Below, piece by piece: positions 61,674 through 64,000 of a stretch of 64,000 nucleotides of DNA. The stretch comes from Bacillota bacterium (lineage in GTDB: Bacteria > Bacillota > UBA4882 > UBA10575): assembly GCA_029782135.1 (NCBI GenBank), contig JAKOVI010000130.1, positions 1-64,000 of the forward strand, given 5' to 3'. The translations under genes were made by a program, and so were the position numbers. Positions within the stretch are counted from its first letter, which is position 1; every line of letters begins with the position of its first letter. Below the pieces are notes generated by a model. It was given only the letters and a program-made list of their open reading frames with translations, made no database searches and had not been told where the DNA came from.

Positions 61674-62945
61674 ATGATTAAACGTACGACTTTGGATAAT
61701 GGATTGCCGGTAGTTTGTGAACATATACCATATGTGCGTTCGGTTTCGATCGGATTTTGGGTCGCCTGCGGCTCAAGAAACGAAACCGAACAGGAACAAG
61801 GAATTTCTCATCTGATTGAACATATGGCCTTCAAAGGGACGAAAAGCCGTTCGGCCCGGGAAATTGCCGAGATGATCGATGCGGTCGGTGGACACTTAAA
61901 TGCTTTCACCACGAAGGAATACACCTGTTTTTACGTTAAACTTCTTGACCAGCATTTCCGCTTAGGATTGGATTTATTGGCCGACCTGATTATCAATCCG
62001 GTCTTCTCCCCGGAAGAATTGGAGAAGGAGAAGAATGTGGTCCTTGAGGAGATCAAAATGTACGAGGATTCACCGGATGAACTGGTCTTTGAACTTTTTA
62101 CCCAAGCTCTCTTAAAAGATCACCCCTTAGGCCATTCCATCCTGGGGACGCCGGAAAGCATCAAGCACCTTGACCGTGAAGCGCTGTTTAAGTATAAAGA
62201 ACGTTATTACACTCCGGATAATTCCTGTCTGGCGATCGCAGGTAACTTTGATTTTGATGGGATAATTGAAGAAAGCAACCACTTCTGGCATAAATTGACC
62301 GGCCGATGCCAAACCGCGCAAGAGCAGCCCTTAAAAATGCAGGACGAAGATTATCTGCGTTATAAAAAAACCGAACAGGTTCATTTGTGTTTGGGGACGC
62401 CCGGTTTTTCGCGGCATGATCCCAACCGGTATGCGCTGGTGGTCTTAAATAACATTCTGGGTGGCAGTTCTTCGTCGCGTTTGTTTCAGAGCTTGAGGGA
62501 AGAACGGGGTTTGGTTTACGTCACCAACTCTTATTACTCCGCTTTTCGTGATCTTGGTTTGTTTTCGATTTACGCCGGGACAAGCTTGCGCCATTACGAA
62601 GAAGTACTGACTTTAATCCGGAAGGAGCTCTTTTCTTTACAGGAGAATCCGGTTCCGGCGGAGGAACTGAACCGGGTGAAAGAGCAGATCAAAGGAAATA
62701 TGTGGCTCGGTTTGGAGAATACCAACAACCGGATGAGCCGGTTGGCCAAATGCGAATTATTTTACGGGCGTTATATCAGTCCGGAGGAAGAACTGGCCCA
62801 GATCGAACAAGTTTCCAGTGAAGATTTACAACGCATTGCCCGTATGCTCTTTACCCCCGACCAGCTGACCTTGGCGGCGATTGGCCCCTTCAAAAAAGCG
62901 GAAACAGCTTCCGGTCCATTGGCCGGACAGGTAAAACCGGTTTGA
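61674..62945 (+). CDS. M16 family zinc peptidase (MlpA/YmxG-like)
   Basis: Insulinase-type peptidase, 423 aa. The inverted zinc motif HLIEH (H46-H50) lies in GISHLIEHMAFKGT, with the distal Glu in VVLEEIKMYEDSPDE; the C-terminal non-catalytic half has LGGSSSSRLFQSLREERGLVY. It resembles mitochondrial processing peptidase beta subunits and Bacillus MlpA, encoded upstream of dut-like or dipicolinate genes. No signal peptide. The start is ATG 61674 behind AGAGGTG. Confidence 0.94.
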   Translation: MIKRTTLDNGLPVVCEHIPYVRSVSIGFWVACGSRNETEQEQGISHLIEHMAFKGTKSRSAREIAEMIDAVGGHLNAFTTKEYTCFYVKLLDQHFRLGLDLLADLIINPVFSPEELEKEKNVVLEEIKMYEDSPDELVFELFTQALLKDHPLGHSILGTPESIKHLDREALFKYKERYYTPDNSCLAIAGNFDFDGIIEESNHFWHKLTGRCQTAQEQPLKMQDEDYLRYKKTEQVHLCLGTPGFSRHDPNRYALVVLNNILGGSSSSRLFQSLREERGLVYVTNSYYSAFRDLGLFSIYAGTSLRHYEEVLTLIRKELFSLQENPVPAEELNRVKEQIKGNMWLGLENTNNRMSRLAKCELFYGRYISPEEELAQIEQVSSEDLQRIARMLFTPDQLTLAAIGPFKKAETASGPLAGQVKPV

Positions 62946-62958
62946 GGAGGTCTGAGCG

Positions 62959-63405
62959 GTGGTCCAAGTAAAAATGAAACAACTGCCTCATGCCAAAGGT
63001 TTACCGTTACCTGAATATGGCACGGAGGGATCGGCGGGGGTTGATTTGCGGGCGGCCGTGGAAGCAGAGGTTACGATTCCGGCCGGCGGTTTTATCATGG
63101 TGCCGACCGGTTTGGTGATTGCGCTTCCGGAAGGTTATGAGGGACAGGTCCGGCCACGAAGCGGCTTGGCGGCCAAATACGGGGTCACGCTCTTAAACGC
63201 CCCGGGAACCATCGATTCTGATTACCGGGGAGAGATTCAAGTCATCTTGGTCAATCACGGTCCGGAACCTTTCCGGATCCAGCGGGGTGACCGCATAGCC
63301 CAGTTAGTCGTTGCTCCCGTGACGAAGATTGAATGGGTTGCATGTGAAGCGCTTGACCACACCACCAGGGGAAGTGGCGGCTTTGGGCATACCGGAACCA
63401 AGTGA
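62959..63405 (+). CDS. dut: Deoxyuridine 5'-triphosphate nucleotidohydrolase
   Basis: Trimeric dUTPase (148 aa) that keeps uracil out of DNA and supplies dUMP. All five motifs are seen: AGVDLRAA, RPRSGLAAKYG, NAPGTIDSDYRGE, RGDRIAQLVVAP and TTRGSGGFGHTG. The start is GTG 62959, eight bases behind GAGGAGG; it follows the M16 peptidase after 13 bases. Confidence 0.97.
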   Translation: MVQVKMKQLPHAKGLPLPEYGTEGSAGVDLRAAVEAEVTIPAGGFIMVPTGLVIALPEGYEGQVRPRSGLAAKYGVTLLNAPGTIDSDYRGEIQVILVNHGPEPFRIQRGDRIAQLVVAPVTKIEWVACEALDHTTRGSGGFGHTGTK

Positions 63406-63417
63406 GGAAAGCCCATT

Positions 63418-63768
63418 TCATTCCGTTAGTCTCTTCTTGAGGGTTGAGGGGAAAATGAGATCAATCAGGCCAATGATTACGGAAGTCAGGAGCAAACCCA
63501 ACCAGGAGATATGCAGATTATACAGTCTTAATTTTAAAACGGTTAGGCCGCTTAATGTAACGATAAATCCGATTAAGCCGTAAGTAAAGGGGAAAGCCTC
63601 CTTTTTTAATGCCAGCTTTTCAACGAAATAACCCAGCCCGGCAATGAAAAATCCGGCCAGGACCGCGCTGGGAAAGGGAATAAGGGCTAAATTGGGAAGC
63701 AAAGAGCCAAGGAAGAAGACGACCAAGGAAACAGAAGTAAACCTCGTGATCATTCGTACCCAAGACAA
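63418..63768 (-). CDS. Small four-helix membrane protein (DUF2512- or holin-IV-like)
   Basis: A 116-residue protein starting at TTG 63768, eight bases behind AAGGAGG. It has four hydrophobic segments (about 10-30, 32-50, 60-80 and 88-107). The overall plan is close to the YndM/DUF2512 or phage-holin family IV proteins found in Firmicute chromosomes, but I cannot choose between them. No lysin or phage genes are near. Convergent with dut, 12 bases apart. Confidence 0.7.
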   Translation of the reverse strand: MSWVRMITRFTSVSLVVFFLGSLLPNLALIPFPSAVLAGFFIAGLGYFVEKLALKKEAFPFTYGLIGFIVTLSGLTVLKLRLYNLHISWLGLLLTSVIIGLIDLIFPSTLKKRLTE

Positions 63769-63938
63769 AGCTGTTCCCTCCTTGCCATCTATTCTATCCG
63801 ATTTTTCGTGCTTCTAATTTAACCGTCTTTCAGCGGTTTATGACCAAAAGACAATTCTTTTAGGTAAAATTGGGGTGAATTTTGGAAAAAAGGAAACTAA
63901 TCTCCCGCAATTTCGTCTAAAATTGGAGAGGATCAATA

Positions 63939-64000
63939 GTGTGCAGGAATACTCCGGCGGCGATCATCGCCTCCGTTGCGCCGGGCAGTCTGGCGGCTGA
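63939..64000 (+). CDS. Start of a probable DUF512 family protein (cut by window end)
   Basis: GTG 63939 lies seven bases behind GGAGAGG and opens a frame reading MCRNTPAAIIASVAPGSLAA to the last base. This matches the N-terminal PDZ segment (AxVxPGSxAxEL) of DUF512 proteins, which continue as radical-SAM-like proteins often encoded near der and plsY. Only 20 residues are visible, so the call is tentative. Confidence 0.5.
   Translation, partial: MCRNTPAAIIASVAPGSLAA

Noticed and set aside
63418-63768. Phage holin as part of a prophage
   Set aside because: The four-helix protein has no phage neighbours; it sits between dut and a DUF512 gene in housekeeping context.
1-64000. CRISPR arrays, insertion sequences, tRNA or rRNA genes
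   Set aside because: No regularly spaced repeats, transposase reading frames, cloverleaf-like segments or rRNA motifs were seen by reading; not excluded by computation.

Overview
The window is a chromosomal segment of a spore-forming Bacillota (Firmicutes). The evidence is the nusA-ylxR-ylxQ-infB-rbfA-nrnA-truB-ribF order, spo0A, spoIVB, spoIVFA/spoIVFB and ytfJ, a T-box in front of leuS, an L27 precursor with its Prp protease, and strong AGGAGG-type ribosome sites. G+C looks close to 50% by eye. A broken gene for an outer-membrane-like beta-barrel (12461-12900, minus) suggests a diderm or formerly diderm lineage, for example something near Limnochordia or Halanaerobiia. That placement is inference.

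Layout: 1-8043 is the transcription/translation operon from nusA (5' end cut off by the window) to ribF. 8206-12444 holds a PHP phosphatase, meso-diaminopimelate dehydrogenase and rnhB with its ylqG/ylqH-like partners. 12445-13706 is the least ordinary stretch: the beta-barrel pseudogene, then a c-di-GMP-I (GEMM-I) riboswitch with an intrinsic terminator in front of a 60-residue orphan gene. 13707-25328 carries yraN, comM, argS, a lipoprotein metallopeptidase, a TRAP solute-binding protein, rqcH, a Ca-type P-ATPase and the ytfI/ytfJ sporulation pair. 25378-29283 has a lone receiver protein, a ferredoxin and a 1053-residue CAZyme-like protein without a signal peptide.

29463-37927 is the spoIVFA-spoIVFB / radical SAM / rng / rplU-prp-rpmA / obg block; a 16-codon relic sits where spo0B lies in Bacillus. 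38055-45879 holds a small cysteine protein, proBA, nadD, an RRM protein, yqeK, rsfS and T-box-controlled leuS. 46063-54879 runs from spoIVB and spo0A through steA, steB, two envelope-type glycosyltransferases, nfo and a DinG-like helicase. 55008-59272 (minus) is a complete polyamine ABC operon headed by its XRE-cupin regulator. The end of the window has a four-helix membrane protein, a GH18/SH3 protein, an M16 peptidase, dut, another small membrane protein and the start of a probable DUF512 gene.

Most of the window is housekeeping and sporulation. No CRISPR array, prophage, insertion sequence, rRNA or tRNA was seen. The signals most worth following are the c-di-GMP riboswitch with its orphan target, the beta-barrel relic, the possible spo0B relic, the spo0A-linked steA/steB/glycosyltransferase cluster, the cytosolic CAZyme-like protein, and the unusual attenuator of the leuS T-box. 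Many genes appear to start at TTG placed at proper Shine-Dalgarno distance, so several starts given here are shorter than the longest open frame.
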